Assembly (NCBI GenBank): GCA_025964615.1
Contig: JAOPYM010000570.1
Span: 1-46,950, forward strand
DNA length: 46,950 bases
Source of the DNA: Actinomycetes bacterium
GTDB taxonomy: Bacteria; Actinomycetota; Actinomycetes; Streptosporangiales; Streptosporangiaceae
Direction: 5' to 3'
The position numbers were made by a program, and so were the translations under genes. Each line of letters starts with the position of its first letter. The first letter of the stretch is position 1. Below the pieces are notes generated by a model. That model was given only the letters and a program-made list of their open reading frames with translations. It was not told where the DNA came from and ran no database searches. Below are positions 31,700 through 40,197 of the stretch, in pieces.

Positions 31700-34308
31700 T
31701 GGGTGTCTCCTGTCTCGCTGTACTGCGCGCGGGCCTCGGCCCGGCCCCGATTGACTCCTTGCTGCAGGCCGCTGAAGCGGTTGCGGACGGCCTCCGCCAC
31801 GGCCGGCACGGGCGGCGGGAGCGGCGGCGGCGCAGGTGGCACCGGCGCAGCTGCCATCAGCGGGTGTGCGGTCGCCTGCCGTCCTGCGGTCTGCTGCGGA
31901 ACCGCCCCGGCGAGCCGGTTCTGGCCCGGCACCCGCTGCGGCAGCCCGGCGGCGGTACGGCCCTTCGCCGTGGGGGTCTGGACGACATCGGCGGCGGCCT
32001 GCCAGTCCGCGTCCGCCGGAGAGTGCCAGGCGCCCGGGTCGCCGGGCAGGTCGCGGCGCTGGAACCACTCCGACTCCATCGCCTCGAAGATGGGCGAGCG
32101 CTCGACCCGCCGGTTGGTCCAGTGCGCGCCCGCCGTCGCCACCGGGGTGGGCTGGAGTACGGGTCGTTCCGCCCACGGATCGGGCTTGGGTACGGGCTGG
32201 AACACCGACCGTACGGGCCGTAGCTGCGGCTGGAGCTGGGGCGGCGGGCGCAGCTGTGGTTCCGGCTGCACCTGCGACCGCCACGACTCGACCGGCGGGT
32301 CGAGCCTGCGCAGCGGCACCAACGGCACCTCGGCCAAGGCGATCAGCTGGGCCGGCAGCAGCCCGAAGGCCGTGAGCCCGCCCGTGGGCGAGGCGCGCAG
32401 CTCCACCCGGATGCCGTGCCGGCCCGCGAGCCTGCCCACCACGAACAGGCCCATCCGCCGGGCCACCGAAACGTCGATCTCCGGCTGGTGACCGAGCCGC
32501 CAGTTGGCCTCGTCCAGTTCCTCTTCCGACATGCCGACGCCTCCGTCAGTGATCTGCAGCATGGCCCCGCCGCCGCTGAGCAGATGACCTGTGATCTCGA
32601 CCTTGGTGTGCTCGGGGGAGAACGTGATGGCGTTCTCGACGAGTTCGGCGATCAGGTGGATCAGGTCGTTGACGACCGACCCGACGACCGACACCTCACC
32701 CTGGATGCGCAGGGAGACCCGCTCGTACTGCTCGACCTCCGACAGCGAGGCGCGGATCACGTCGAGGAGCGGTACGGGCTGGTTCCACTTGCGCACCTGG
32801 TCCTGACCGCCGAGCACGAGGAGGTTCTCGCAGTTGCGGCGCATACGCGTGGCCAGGTGGTCGAGCCGGAACAGGCTGGCGAGGCGTTCGTCGTCACGCT
32901 CCCCCTGCTCCAGGTCGTCGATGATGCGCAGCTGACGCTCGATCAGGGACTGGCTGCGCCGGGACAGGTTGACGAACATGGCGTTGATGTTGCCGCGCAG
33001 CACCGCCTCGTTGGCGGCGAGCCGGACGGCCTCGCGGTGCACCTCGTCGAAGGCCCTGGCCACCTGACCGATCTCATCGGTGGAGTCGACGTCGACCGGC
33101 TCGATCTCGATGCTTCCGGAGATCGCGGCAGGGTCGCGCAACCGCTCCACCAGCCCGGGCAGCCGGTTGCCCGCCACGTCGAGCGCCGAGTTGCGCAGCC
33201 TGCGGAGCGGCCGGACCAGGGAGCCCGCCATCACCAGCGTGGCGACCAGCACCAGCACCAGCAGCGCGGCGGCCGCGCCCCCGTCGATGAAGGCGGAGCG
33301 TTGGGCGGCGCTCTGCCGGCTCCGGGTCTGGGCGAGGATGTCGCCCGCGAGGCCCTGCTCGACGACGCGCATCTTGTCGATGGTGGCCGTCATGGTCCCC
33401 TGCCACACGAGGGCGCCGGTCCCCGAGGTGATCTGCGTGGGAAGCCTGCCGGAGACGGCCGCCGAGGTGAACGCCTGCTGGCGGATCACGCTTGCCCGGT
33501 CGACGTCAGGGCCGATCACGGTGTCGTCATAGCGCTGCCGCTGGCTCTGGGTCGCGGCGATCCGGAAGGACAGGAGCTCGCTGTCCTCCCTGGCCCTGGC
33601 GTCGCGCAGTGCGGACAGCTCGTCGGGATCGAGGCGTTGGACGATCATGCCGGCGAGCAGTAGCCCGCGTTGCAGCGAGGCCTGCTCCTTTGCCCTGGCC
33701 AGCGTGGCCAGGGCCCGTCCGTCCTGGGCGAGGGCTGCGTCGCTGCCGCCCTGCGTGATGCCGTCCAGGAAGCCGAGGATCTCGTCGATGGACGCGGAGT
33801 ACTTCTCGATGACGGTGATGGCCGGTACGGCGGAGCCGGTGGAGATGTTGCGCAGCGGCGTGATGCCGTCCAGGCGGTCGACCACGATGGTGATCGCGGC
33901 GACGGCGGCGGACCCGTAGGAGGAGTCGATCCGGGCGGCGAGGGCGCGGACCTGGCCCGCCGCGGCGTCGACCTTGGCGTACTGATGGAGCAGCCCGGCC
34001 TTCTGGCTCGGGTCACGCCCCGCTGCGACGTACGCGGCGCTCTGGTCCCGTTCGGCGGCGAACTCGTGGGTGAAGACCGTCACGGCACTGCCCAGGCCGG
34101 CCAGCTGCTCGACCCTGGCGTAGGAGGCCGCGTTGCCGGCGGACGCCGCGATGCGCAGGCTGCCAAGTGTGACCGCGAAGATCGTGGGGATCAGCACCAG
34201 CGCGATGAGCCGCTGGGACACGCGCCAGTTTCGCAGGCTCAGCCTGCGGGCCAGGCCGGGCCGTTCCGTCGTTGCCGATAGGGGACGAGCCTCGCCGTTG
34301 GGCTGCAT
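31696..34308 (-). CDS. cvnA: Conservon sensor histidine-kinase-like protein CvnA
   Basis: An 870-aa membrane sensor: first helix (RLIALVLIPTIFAVTLGSL), long extracytoplasmic nitrate-sensor-like helical region (THEFAAERDQSAAYVAAGRDP), second helix (GGAAAALLVLVLVATLVMAGSLV), HAMP, then a kinase-like core. The phosphoacceptor-like helix MFVNLSRRSQSLIERQLRIID and RMRRNCENLLVLGG precede HATPase motifs ELVENAITFSPEHT and DGGVGMS. The C-terminal about 230 residues are proline-rich and disordered, typical of CvnA. It detects an unknown outside signal and feeds CvnB-D. Start ATG 34308 has AGAGGTG nine bases upstream; GTG 34320 is an alternative. First gene of the operon. Confidence 0.94.
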   Translation of the reverse strand: MQPNGEARPLSATTERPGLARRLSLRNWRVSQRLIALVLIPTIFAVTLGSLRIAASAGNAASYARVEQLAGLGSAVTVFTHEFAAERDQSAAYVAAGRDPSQKAGLLHQYAKVDAAAGQVRALAARIDSSYGSAAVAAITIVVDRLDGITPLRNISTGSAVPAITVIEKYSASIDEILGFLDGITQGGSDAALAQDGRALATLARAKEQASLQRGLLLAGMIVQRLDPDELSALRDARAREDSELLSFRIAATQSQRQRYDDTVIGPDVDRASVIRQQAFTSAAVSGRLPTQITSGTGALVWQGTMTATIDKMRVVEQGLAGDILAQTRSRQSAAQRSAFIDGGAAAALLVLVLVATLVMAGSLVRPLRRLRNSALDVAGNRLPGLVERLRDPAAISGSIEIEPVDVDSTDEIGQVARAFDEVHREAVRLAANEAVLRGNINAMFVNLSRRSQSLIERQLRIIDDLEQGERDDERLASLFRLDHLATRMRRNCENLLVLGGQDQVRKWNQPVPLLDVIRASLSEVEQYERVSLRIQGEVSVVGSVVNDLIHLIAELVENAITFSPEHTKVEITGHLLSGGGAMLQITDGGVGMSEEELDEANWRLGHQPEIDVSVARRMGLFVVGRLAGRHGIRVELRASPTGGLTAFGLLPAQLIALAEVPLVPLRRLDPPVESWRSQVQPEPQLRPPPQLQPQLRPVRSVFQPVPKPDPWAERPVLQPTPVATAGAHWTNRRVERSPIFEAMESEWFQRRDLPGDPGAWHSPADADWQAAADVVQTPTAKGRTAAGLPQRVPGQNRLAGAVPQQTAGRQATAHPLMAAAPVPPAPPPLPPPVPAVAEAVRNRFSGLQQGVNRGRAEARAQYSETGDTQ

Positions 34309-34320
34309 CCGGCGTCGCAC

Positions 34321-34779
34321 CTCTCACTCACCGTGTTCGGTTGGCCCCCCTCTGGCCTCTGTCTCGCCGACGGAAACGCGTCCCTGATGAGGGGAACCGG
34401 GTTTCCTCACCGGCGATGACCGACATTTCAGCACATGCCATGGAGTAACCGCAAAGTTCGCTTGAAAAAAACACCCCAAACCAGGATTTATCGGATTCTC
34501 GGGATGTTCTGCGGCAGTCCGGGCCTCATGCAGGTCGGGGCTTCTTGGAACGTGCCATTTGATAGGGACCACGATGGCGCATATCTCACTACCATTCCGG
34601 ACTTTTCCTCAAAATGAGCATTTAGATCTAATGTGGGGGCTTGGGGCGAATGGCTGCGGTACTGCGATAGTCTCCGGCTGCCCGTGATCATCCGGCCGCA
34701 ATGCGAGTCGCCGGTGGCCTCGCTCCGTGACCACCGAGAACTCCGCCCGGCCGGATTCCCCCCGCCTGATAGGAGTGCC
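34321..34779. other. Divergent intergenic region between cvnA and the ABC importer
   Basis: About 460 bases, locally AT-rich (34430-34660), with no ORF I support. It must hold the promoters of cvnA and of the importer. No TPP or cobalamin riboswitch motif was found; the usual TPP CTGAGA...ACC core is absent. Confidence 0.5.
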
Positions 34780-35775
34780 ATGCGGCAATCCAGATCAAGA
34801 TCTGCCCTGGTCATCGCCACCGCGCTGCTCGCCTCGTTCGTGACCGGCTGCAGCAGTTCGAGCAAGCCCGCCGCCGCTGGCGGCAGCGCCGGCAAGGGCT
34901 TGGAGAAGACCACCCTCAAGGTCGCCTCGCTCCCCCTGGTCGATGGTGCGGCCCTGCACATCGCCATCAAGGAGGGCTATTTCAAGGCCGAGGGCCTCAC
35001 CGTCCAGGTCGAGCCCGTGCAGCAGAGCATCCAGGCGCTGCCCGCGCTGATCAAGGGCGACGTCGACGTCATCGCCGGCGCGGACTACGTCACGTTCCTG
35101 ATGGCCAACGAGAAGGGCACGCTGAAGCTGCGTGTCCTCGCCGAGGGTGCGACCCTCAAGGCGAACATGATGGACGTCCTCGCGCTGCCGAAGTCGAACA
35201 TCAAGACCGCCAAGGACCTGGAGGGCAAGAAGGTCGCGGTCAACATCCTCAACAACATCCAGAGCCTGACCCTCAACCAGATCGTCAAGGCGAACAACGT
35301 CGACCCCACCAAGGTCAAGTACGTGGCGGTCCCGTTCCCGCAGATGGCGGCGGCCCTGCAGTCCGGACAGGTCGACGCGATCCACGCGGTCGAGCCGTTC
35401 CTCTCGGACGCCCAGAAGAAGCTCGGCGCCAAGGTCGTCGTGGACGGCGGCAGCGACCCGGTGGCCGACATGCCCATCAGCGGGTACGTGGGCACCGCGG
35501 ACTTCACCACCAAGTACCCCAAGACGGCCGCGGCGTTCCAGCGGGCGATCATCAAGGCCCAGCAGCTGGCCGCCACGGACCGCAAGGTCGTCGAGCAGGT
35601 ACTGCCCGGCTACACCAAGATCGACGCCCAGACCGCGGCGATCATCACGCTCCCGGGCTTCCCGACCTCGCTGAACGCGACCCGCATGCAGCGGCTGGCC
35701 GACCTGATGACCAACTCGGGCATGCTGCAGAGCAAGGTGGACCTCAGCTCGATCCTGTTCACCCCGTCCTCATGA
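34780..35775 (+). CDS. ABC-type substrate-binding lipoprotein (NMT1/SsuA-like)
   Basis: A 331-aa periplasmic-type binding lipoprotein. Signal peptide of about 22 residues with lipobox LASFVTGC. Mature part has the NMT1/THI5/SsuA fold: LKVASLPLVDGAALHIAIKEGYFKAEGLTVQV, ALIKGDVDVIAGADYVTFLMANEKG, DLEGKKVAVNILNNIQSLTL, ALQSGQVDAIHAVEPFL. This family binds sulfonates, aromatic acids, nitrate or thiamine precursors; the ligand cannot be read. ATG with AGGAG five bases upstream. Leads an operon of permease, second permease, TPP enzyme and ATPase, the last three of which are damaged. Confidence 0.92.
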   Translation: MRQSRSRSALVIATALLASFVTGCSSSSKPAAAGGSAGKGLEKTTLKVASLPLVDGAALHIAIKEGYFKAEGLTVQVEPVQQSIQALPALIKGDVDVIAGADYVTFLMANEKGTLKLRVLAEGATLKANMMDVLALPKSNIKTAKDLEGKKVAVNILNNIQSLTLNQIVKANNVDPTKVKYVAVPFPQMAAALQSGQVDAIHAVEPFLSDAQKKLGAKVVVDGGSDPVADMPISGYVGTADFTTKYPKTAAAFQRAIIKAQQLAATDRKVVEQVLPGYTKIDAQTAAIITLPGFPTSLNATRMQRLADLMTNSGMLQSKVDLSSILFTPSS

Positions 35776-35788
35776 CGACGGTGTCCTG

Positions 35789-36577
35789 ATGGGTGTTCCC
35801 GCTTCGCCCCGGCCTCTCTCGCGCACCGGCAGGTGGCTGCGGGGGACGGCCGGGGTGGCGGTCCTGTTCGCGGTGAGCGAGGCGTTCACCAGAGCAGGGC
35901 TGGTGGACCGTTCCTATCTGCCCCCGGCCTCCAGCGTGGTGGCGCGGGCGGCAGCACTGCTCGGCGACGGTGACTTCCTGCGGCAGGTCCAGCACACCAT
36001 GATCGCCTGGGGCCTCGGCCTGGCCATCGCGGTGGCGGTGGCCGTGCCCCTGGGGCTGCTGCTCGGCAGCGTCCCGGTGCTGAACACCGGGTCCCGGGCG
36101 ATCGTCGAGTTCCTGCGGCCGATCCCGTCGGTGGCGATGATCCCGCTGGCGGAACTGCTGCTCGGCTCGGGACTGGGGATGGAGGTTCCACTGGTCGTGT
36201 TCGCCTCGGTCTGGCCGATCCTCTTCAACACGATGTACGGCCTGCAAGACGTCGATCCGGTCGCCAAGGAGACCCTCCGCTCGTTCGGCTTCGGGCCCGT
36301 CCCGGTGCTGATCCGGGTCTCGCTGCCGTCCGCCGGGCCCTTCATCGCGACCGGAGTACGGCTCGCCGCCGCGGTGGCGCTCATCGTGGCGGTCAGCTCG
36401 GAGTTCCTCGCCGGCTTCGGCGACGGGCTTGGGATCTTCATCTCCCAGGCGCAGAGCGTCCCCGGCGGAGCCCTCGACGTCCTGGCGGGCACGGTCTGGG
36501 CGGGAACCCTCGGCCTGATCATCGCCACCCTGCTCGGGCGTGCGGAGCGGCTGCTCTTCAGCTGGAACCGATCATGA
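35789..36577 (+). CDS. ABC transporter permease (SsuC/TauC-like)
   Basis: A 262-aa inner-membrane permease with about six helices (GVAVLFAVSEAFTRAGLV; GLGLAIAVAVAVPLGLLLG; GAVxLIVAVSSEFLAGFG) and the ATPase-coupling EAA loop in KETLRSFGFGPVPVLIRVSLPSAGPF. It pairs with the second permease downstream, with ATGA overlap at its 3' end. Intact, but with a broken partner and ATPase the importer is probably not functional. Confidence 0.92.
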   Translation: MGVPASPRPLSRTGRWLRGTAGVAVLFAVSEAFTRAGLVDRSYLPPASSVVARAAALLGDGDFLRQVQHTMIAWGLGLAIAVAVAVPLGLLLGSVPVLNTGSRAIVEFLRPIPSVAMIPLAELLLGSGLGMEVPLVVFASVWPILFNTMYGLQDVDPVAKETLRSFGFGPVPVLIRVSLPSAGPFIATGVRLAAAVALIVAVSSEFLAGFGDGLGIFISQAQSVPGGALDVLAGTVWAGTLGLIIATLLGRAERLLFSWNRS

Positions 36578-37361
36578 CCGGCCTGCTGCGGCGCTGGCTG
36601 CCGTTCGCCGTGCTGGTCGTGGCCTGGGAGGCCACCACCCGCTCCGCGCACAGCGGCTTCTTCCCGCCGCCGTCGGCGATCGTCGCGCGGATGCACACCC
36701 TCTGGTTCTCCGGTCCGGCCGGTCACCTGTTCCTTACCGGAGCGGCGACCGGGAACATCGTGCCGAGCCTGACCCGGCTGGCCGTCGCGCTCGCCGCCTC
36801 TGCGGTCCTCGGGGTGACCGTCGGCCTCGCGGTCGGCAGGTCGGAGCGGGTGTACGCCTATCTCGACCCGGTGCTGCAGTTCTCCCGGGCCATCCCGCCG
36901 CCAACGATCGTCCCCGTCTTCATCGTGCTCTTCACGTTCGGCACGCAGATGCAGCTCGCCTCGATCGTCTTCAGTGCGGTCTGGCCCATCCTGCTCAACA
37001 CCGCCGACGGCGCCCCTCCGTCGATCCGCTGCAGCTCGCCACTGCCGAGGTGTTCCGGCTCTCACCGGCCGACCGGATCCGGCTGATCGTCATTCCGTCC
37101 GCGCTGCCCAAGGTCTTCGCCGGATTCCGCCTCGCCCTGTCCCTTTCGCTCATCCTCATGGTCTTCTCGGAACTGCTCCCCGGCACCGAGAACGGAATCG
37201 GCTTCGAACTGACCGACGCCCAGAGCCGATCCGATCTGCCCACACTGTGGTCTGCGATCATGCTCCTCGGAATCCTCGGTTACCTCTTCAACTCGATACT
37301 CCTGGCAGTGGAACGGCGGGTGCTGGCCTGGCACCACGCGTCCAGAAAGGTAACGGTATGA
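36574..37361 (+). pseudogene. Second ABC permease, frameshifted
   Basis: Reads as a SsuC-type permease (MTGLLRRWLPFAVLVVAWEATTR..SAVWPILLNTADGA) until about 37005-37020, then the frame is lost. The continuation DPLQLATAEVFRLSPADRIRLIVIPSALPKVFAGFR with the EAA loop is found in the next frame, through VERRVLAWHHASRKV. The length from ATG to final stop is 788 bases, one short of the 789 of its sister permease, so a single-base deletion in the CCCCTCCG region explains it. A sequencing error is possible, but neighbouring genes are also broken. Confidence 0.85.
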
Positions 37362-37646
37362 CCACCGTCCGCGACGCGTTCTTCGACTTCTGCCGGCGGT
37401 CCGGCATGACGACCATGTTCGGCAATCCGGGGTCCACCGAATTGAACATGTTGCGCGACTTCCCCGACGACTTCCGCTACATACTGGGCCTTCAGGAGAC
37501 CGTCGCGGTCGCCGCGGCGGCCCGGCCGTACCGTCACCGCGGCTGCGGAGCTGGACGCGGCGCTGACCGCGGCGCTCGACCATGACGGCCCCTATCTACT
37601 CGATGTACGGGTGCGTGCCGACGAGTCCGCGATGTACCGGACATGA
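37358..37646 (+). pseudogene. Thiamine-diphosphate enzyme remnant with large internal deletion
   Basis: Begins as a benzoylformate-decarboxylase/acetolactate-synthase-type TPP enzyme: MTTVRDAFFDFCRRSGMTTMFGNPGSTELNML..YILGLQETVAVAAA, including the catalytic-Glu region. After about 54 residues the next recognisable part, in another frame, is the C-terminal end AELDAALTAALDHDGPYLLDVRVRADESAM before a TGA at 37644. Around 430 residues of a usual 530 are absent. The ATG overlaps the permease stop (ATGA), as expected for an operon gene. Clearly a remnant; the encoded substrate of the lost enzyme, and hence of the importer, may have been an aromatic alpha-keto acid (inference). Confidence 0.85.
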
Positions 37647-37713
37647 GCAGCGCCCGCCCGTCCTGACGTACCGACCACCCCCGGGAGCGATGACATGACG
37701 GCTGGTCGGCATC

Positions 37714-38388
37714 GTGGGCCCGTCCGGATGCGGCAAGTCCACCCTGCTGCGCTGCCTGGCCGGGCTGCTGGAACCTTCTTCGGGCCAGGTGGTGGCCAAC
37801 GGGTCGCCCGTTTCGGGCGTACCGGACGGCCTCGCGGTGGTGTTCCAGGACTACAGCCGCTCGCTCCTGCCGTGGCTGACCGTCCGCGACAACGTCGCGC
37901 TGCCGCTGCGCCGCCGCGGTCTGGACCGTACGGCTCGCCGGGCCGCCGCCGCCCTCGCACTCGACGAGGTGGGTCTTGCGGACGCCGCGGGCAAGCACCC
38001 CTGGCAGCTGTCGGGGGGCATGCAGCAGCGGGTGGCGATCGCCCGGGCCCTGGCCTTCCGGCCGTCACTGCTGCTGATGGACGAACCCTTCGGCTCGGTG
38101 GACGCGCAGACCCGCGAGGACCTGGAGGACCTGGTGCTCACGGTACGGCGGGACCACGAGATGACGATCCTGCTCGTCACCCACGACATCGACGAGAGCG
38201 TCTACGTCGGCGACCGGGTCGTGGTCCTGTCCCAGTCCCCCGGCACCGTCAGTGCCTCGCTGGCCGTCGACCTGCCTTCCCCTCGCGACCAGATCGCGAC
38301 CCGCGAGCACCCCGATTTCGTACGCCTGCGCGCCGAGGTCGGCCGCCTCGTCCGCAACCGCCTCGAACCGACCCCGGCCATCGACTGA
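37714..38388 (+). pseudogene. ABC importer ATPase, N-terminally truncated
   Basis: A SsuB/TauB-like ATPase that begins at Walker A itself: GTG 37714 gives VGPSGCGKSTLL. The usual 35-40 upstream residues (the first strands, including the A-loop) are missing, and an in-frame TGA lies six codons upstream, just after the ATG of what looks like the original start (GGGAGCG-ATG-ACA-TGA). The rest is intact: VFQDYSRS (Q-loop), LSGGMQQRVAIARAL, LLLMDEPFGSVDA, THD. Without the A-loop strand it may not bind ATP normally. Third consecutive damaged gene of the importer operon. It might still be expressed as a short ATPase. Confidence 0.7.
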
Positions 38389-38490
38389 CAAGACCGGCTG
38401 GGGCACGGGGCGGGGCGGATAGTCCCATGTAGCCGTGTACGTGACCCGTAGTGACCATCTCAGTGGATATTGCTGTCAAACATGGTGCAA

Positions 38491-38506
38491 ATCACATCGA
38501 TGTGAT
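38491..38506. promoter_or_regulatory. 16-bp perfect palindrome before the Rpn-type gene
   Basis: ATCACATCGATGTGAT, 13 nt before the start codon, within a locally AT-rich stretch. A candidate operator. Confidence 0.55.
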
Positions 38507-38519
38507 TAATATTCACCCC

Positions 38520-39386
38520 ATGCCATCAACCGAACACAAAGGGCTGGTCCTGCTGGTTCGCAACCGCCCGCAGCTCGCGGCCGAGTTATTGCGGGACGCG
38601 CTGCACATCGCCCTCCCCGACTACGGAGACGTAGAGCTCTACTCCGAGGACGCCACCGAGGTCATGCCCGCGGTGAAGAGCGCGGACGCCGTCGTGGTGC
38701 TCTACTCCACCGGCCGAGTCCGCCGTCGGGTCCTGGCCATCATCGTGGAGGTGCAACGCGGCCGGGACGGCAAAAAGCGGAAGTCATGGCCCGTCTATCT
38801 GACCAGCACATGGTCGCGGCTGGGCTGCCCGGCCATCCTGCTGGTGATCTGCCCCAGGACCGACCTCGCCGGCTGGTGCCGTCGGCCCATCGATCTCGGC
38901 CATCCGGGATGGGCGCTCACCCCGCTGGTCGCTGAGCTGCCGATGATCCCGGTCATCGTCGATGACAAGGAGGCCGTCCGGTCACCCGAACTCGCGGTCC
39001 TCTCTGCGATCGCGCACGGCTCGGACCCACAGGGGTCGGATGTTCTGCATGCCCTGCTTACCGCGATCAGGGGCATCGACCCCGCGCGGGCGAGCCAGTA
39101 CGCTGATGTTGTGCTGGCGCTGCTCCAGGGAGCCGCCAAGCACGAATGGGAGGACCTCTTGAAGACCGGAACCTACGAATACCAGAGCGACTTCGCCCGT
39201 CGCTACGTGGCGGAGGGCAAGGCAGAGGGGTTGGCCGAGGCCATCCTCGACGTGCTGGCCGCCCGCGGTTTCGAGGTCCCCAGTGACGTGCGCGCACGGA
39301 TCGAAGTGTGTACCGATGTGGCACAGCTCGGAACCTGGATCAAGCAGGCCGTCACCTGCGGCTCGGTCCGCGACCTGTTCGACTGA
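38520..39386 (+). CDS. Rpn/PD-(D/E)XK nuclease-like protein (putative transposase family of Streptosporangiaceae)
   Basis: A 288-aa protein starting MPSTEHKGLVLLVRNRPQLAAELLRDAL, with a nuclease-like core (ADAVVVLYSTGRVRRRVLAIIVEVQRGRDGKKRKSWPVY; the IVEVQ motif stands for the ExK/ExQ active site), PELAVLSAIAHG, and the tail KTGTYEYQSDFARRYVAEGKAEG..VLAARGFEVPSDVRARI. In related proteins the KAEGxAEG segment is repeated several times; here only one and a half units remain. The family is multicopy in these genomes and linked to recombination-promoting nucleases; its biological role is not settled. The track start at 38451 precedes the palindrome; ATG 38520 is the homology start. Confidence 0.8.
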   Translation: MPSTEHKGLVLLVRNRPQLAAELLRDALHIALPDYGDVELYSEDATEVMPAVKSADAVVVLYSTGRVRRRVLAIIVEVQRGRDGKKRKSWPVYLTSTWSRLGCPAILLVICPRTDLAGWCRRPIDLGHPGWALTPLVAELPMIPVIVDDKEAVRSPELAVLSAIAHGSDPQGSDVLHALLTAIRGIDPARASQYADVVLALLQGAAKHEWEDLLKTGTYEYQSDFARRYVAEGKAEGLAEAILDVLAARGFEVPSDVRARIEVCTDVAQLGTWIKQAVTCGSVRDLFD

Positions 39387-39390
39387 CGGA

Positions 39391-39425
39391 CGCCCGGCGA
39401 GGGGGCGCAGCCCCCTCGCCGGGCG
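39391..39425 (+). terminator. Terminator of the Rpn-type gene
   Basis: Perfect 15-bp stem CGCCCGGCGAGGGGG / CCCCCTCGCCGGGCG with a 5-nt loop, five bases after the stop. Confidence 0.88.
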
Positions 39426-39479
39426 GCGACTCACTCTGACCTGGGCGTAATCATCAGGACTTGAGTACGACCGCCGAGA

Positions 39480-39512
39480 CCGCCCCCGGCCCGGTTCACG
39501 GGACGGGGGCGG
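39480..39512 (-). terminator. Terminator of the 37-aa membrane ORF
   Basis: CCGCCCCCG / CGGGGGCGG, 9-bp stem, 15-nt loop, 8 nt after the stop of the small minus-strand ORF. Confidence 0.6.
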
Positions 39513-39519
39513 TGCGGGT

Positions 39520-39633
39520 TCAATGACCGGCGAGGGTGACAAGGACCGACGAGGCCGCCGACATGACCCCGAGCAGGACCGAGACGGGTAGCGCGTACCG
39601 CCACCGTTCGGTGGGCACGGATCCGCTGTTCAT
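39520..39633 (-). CDS. 37-aa single-helix membrane peptide (not in ORF track)
   Basis: ATG 39633 reads [22 protein letters not shown] followed by a hydrophobic [14 protein letters not shown] end. AGGTCAGGG lies before the ATG and a terminator hairpin just after the stop, both supporting a real gene. One membrane helix, no recognised family. It sits immediately after the truncated IS5 transposase. It may alternatively be the remnant of a larger membrane protein. Confidence 0.4.
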   Translation of the reverse strand: MNSGSVPTERWRYALPVSVLLGVMSAASSVLVTLAGH

Positions 39634-39683
39634 GGTCCCTGACCTGTTCGCGGGTCCGCTCGTGGGCGGCGAGCATCCCGTCG

Positions 39684-39835
39684 GTAGCGGACGGCGAGCT
39701 TGTCGTATCTGGTCGCGACCGCCCGGTTGCGCTTGAGCCGGTTGATCGCGCACTCCACGGCGTGGCGTTCGCGGTAGTCGGTGGCGTCGAACTTGGGGGG
39801 CCGACCGCCCCGCGAACCCCGCTTGGGGTCCCAGC
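39684..39835 (-). pseudogene. IS5-family transposase, C-terminal fragment
   Basis: The minus strand reads [47 protein letters not shown]. This is the C-terminal part of an IS5-type DDE transposase including the catalytic Glu (VECAINRLK). Upstream, the frame runs into an inverted-repeat arm at 39843; downstream the expected C-terminal continuation is missing. No intact insertion sequence is left. Confidence 0.75.
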
Positions 39836-39842
39836 AGTCCGG

Positions 39843-40166
39843 TCGAAGGATCCAACGGATTTGCCGCTGACCTGCGGGGAAGTGGGGCACCCAATGGCTG
39901 GTTCTCAGAAACCAGCCATTCCCGGACCAAGATCCACGAGTGGATCGGAAGATCGTTAAGGCCCCAGATCACTCTCAGAACCCGTTCTCGCGCACTTGGT
40001 GGGCGCGACCGGTTCTGAGGAGTGTTTGTGACACGGTCAACGAGGGCTGCGTCGCACTCGTACGCCGCGCCGCAGCAAACCGGACAGAGTGCGTCAAACG
40101 CACCCACGGCGACCAAGAGTTGTCCTCTATTTCCGCAGGTCAGCGCAAATCCGTTGGATCCTTCGA
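39843..40166. repeat. Long inverted repeat, arms of about 34 bp
   Basis: Left arm (39843-39877) TCGAAGGATCCAACGGATTT.. is matched in inverse orientation at 40133-40166 with two or three indels; spacer 255 nt. Within the spacer lie a perfect 11-bp hairpin at 39893-39920 and a 9-bp repeat CTCAGAACC / GGTTCTGAG at 39974-40019. Looks like the remains of a short non-autonomous mobile element or of nested insertions. Confidence 0.7.
39893..39920. repeat. Perfect 11-bp hairpin inside the long inverted repeat
   Basis: AATGGCTGGTT / AACCAGCCATT with loop CTCAGA. Confidence 0.7.
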
Positions 40167-40197
40167 GCAGACTACGGAGACCCCTTAAAGTCCCAGA

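Noticed and set aside
34321-34779. TPP riboswitch upstream of the NMT1-type importer
   Set aside because: Looked for because NMT1/THI5 relatives transport thiamine precursors; the conserved TPP core sequence is absent.
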